From Desulfobacteraceae bacterium (GTDB taxonomy: Bacteria > Desulfobacterota > DSM-4660 > Desulfatiglandales > B25-G16), in the NCBI GenBank assembly GCA_028572035.1, contig JAPVWE010000097.1, forward strand, positions 1 to 5,575: a stretch of DNA of 5,575 nucleotides, in the 5' to 3' direction. Made by a program: the position numbers and the translations under genes. Below, one piece after another: positions 5,100 through 5,575 of this stretch. Each line of letters starts with the position of its first letter. Position 1 is the stretch's first letter. The notes below the pieces were generated by a model. The model did no database searches and was not told where the DNA came from. It worked only from the letters and a program-made list of their open reading frames with translations.

Positions 5100-5405
5100 A
5101 TGGAAGAAGGTCAAAGGTCATTACAAATTACAGGCGCTTTCATCAGATTTATACTAACAGGTGAAGAATCATTGATTGAACATTTTACTCGTGAGGAATT
5201 GGAAGCAAATCTATCGAAACACCAGGCAGAAAAAGGCCAGCCTGTCTACGAGGTCATAGAAAAAAGAGTTGCTGAATTAAGAGAAATAGAGCGATACAAA
5301 AGAGAGACAGAAGAAAAATGGCAAAATAGAATAATTGGGTTTATCTCAGGTCTAATTGCAGCTCTCATAATAGTTTTATTGAGAAAATATCTCTTTTCCT
5401 CCTAA
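5100..5405 (+). CDS. Small C-terminally membrane-anchored protein of unknown function
   Basis: A 101-aa protein I do not recognise. It has a cytosolic-looking N-terminal part (GAFIRFILTGEESLIEHFTREELE), a charged helix likely to be coiled coil (about 50-76, ending in RYKRETEEKWQNR), then one hydrophobic segment IIGFISGLIAALIIVLL (78-94) and a basic tail RKYLFSS. With no signal peptide and positive residues on both sides of the segment, topology is uncertain; a tail-anchored protein with its N-terminus in the cytoplasm fits best. I chose ATG 5100 because AGGAG (5089-5093) sits 6 nt before it; ATG 5079, seven codons earlier, has no ribosome site. It follows the XRE gene by 70 nt on the same strand and may be co-transcribed, or use a weak TTGGAT-17-TATTAA (5043-5071). 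HTH plus small membrane protein pairs occur in toxin-like and stress modules, but nothing here proves such a role. Confidence 0.75.
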   Translation: MEEGQRSLQITGAFIRFILTGEESLIEHFTREELEANLSKHQAEKGQPVYEVIEKRVAELREIERYKRETEEKWQNRIIGFISGLIAALIIVLLRKYLFSS

Positions 5406-5494
5406 CAACCCATTTGAGATAACTGTCTATACAAACGCAAAAACAATCCATACTGGTGGTCTCCCGCTGGGACCATTCATAGGAAGATAGCCCC

Positions 5495-5575
5495 TTGATT
5501 CTGTTGAGTATGATCAAGATGCTTTGCCTTGGTTCCATAATGTTTTTCAGGTGGGAAAAGTACAGATTTGTTTTG
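5495..5575 (+). CDS. Partial ORF at right edge, right copy of flanking repeat
   Basis: An open frame (no stop after TAG 5480-5482) reaches the window end. With a TTG start at 5495, AGGAAG (5481-5486) would be 8 nt upstream; ATG 5510 and ATG 5519 are alternatives. The N-terminus would be hydrophobic (ILLSMIKMLCLGSIMFF), like a signal anchor or first membrane helix, followed by RWEKYRFVL. The last 49 bp repeat the sequence at 4491-4539, where the same frame is cut short by a stop. The mostly silent or conservative differences between the copies support this frame. The gene continues outside the window, so its family cannot be judged. A non-coding dispersed repeat remains possible. Confidence 0.35.
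   Translation, partial: MILLSMIKMLCLGSIMFFRWEKYRFVL

Noticed and set aside
5379..5400. GAGA-loop-TCTC followed by TTTTCC as a terminator of the membrane-protein gene
   Set aside because: The stem is only 4 bp and lies inside the coding sequence, so it is too weak to call.
5330..5575. Long minus-strand open frame from the right edge
   Set aside because: It runs antisense through the membrane-protein gene, and its substitutions between repeat copies fit worse than the plus-strand frame.

Overview
The window looks like an ordinary bacterial chromosome segment of moderate to low GC, from an anaerobic or otherwise environmental Gram-negative lineage. A deltaproteobacterial (Desulfobacterota-like) host is my best guess. 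It rests on the mix of a DUF1178 zinc-ribbon protein, a short Lys-rich XRE regulator of a style I associate with that group, and an EF-G-2 type GTPase. No rRNA or other taxonomic marker is present, so this is inference.

Left part (1-1424, plus strand): the 3' end of a cupin gene, a DUF1178 zinc-ribbon gene, then about 310 bp of non-coding DNA with two GC-rich hairpins and three copies of CTTTAGGCACTT. The molybdenum-cofactor gene moaC follows directly. The repeat DNA ends 8 bases before the moaC ATG, and the usual MoaC N-terminal strand is missing, so the repeat may have replaced the original gene start.

Middle (1421-4000, minus strand): a probable two-gene operon, an EF-G-like translational GTPase (693 aa) followed after 9 nt by mog (MogA/MoaB family, molybdopterin adenylylation). 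mog converges on moaC and the two stop codons share the palindrome TTAA. MoaC and Mog act early and late in the same pathway (cyclic pyranopterin formation and MPT adenylylation), so the convergent pair is functionally coherent. The EF-G paralogue lacks the catalytic histidine of the G3 motif and has a changed switch I.

Right part (4001-5575): about 800 bp with no convincing intact gene. It holds an inverted repeat, a 7-bp-period tandem repeat (GTTCAnn), and several short or degenerate reading frames. It leads into an AT-rich promoter region with palindromes and a small two-gene module: a 66-aa XRE-type HTH protein and a 101-aa protein with a C-terminal membrane anchor. The module is flanked by two diverged direct copies (42 of 47 identical) of a sequence whose differences fit a reading frame encoding LGSIM[IF]FRWEKYR[LF]V. 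The left copy ends in a stop and looks like a remnant. The right copy runs off the window and may be the start of a real gene. This flanked XRE/membrane-protein module is the most unexplained part of the window.
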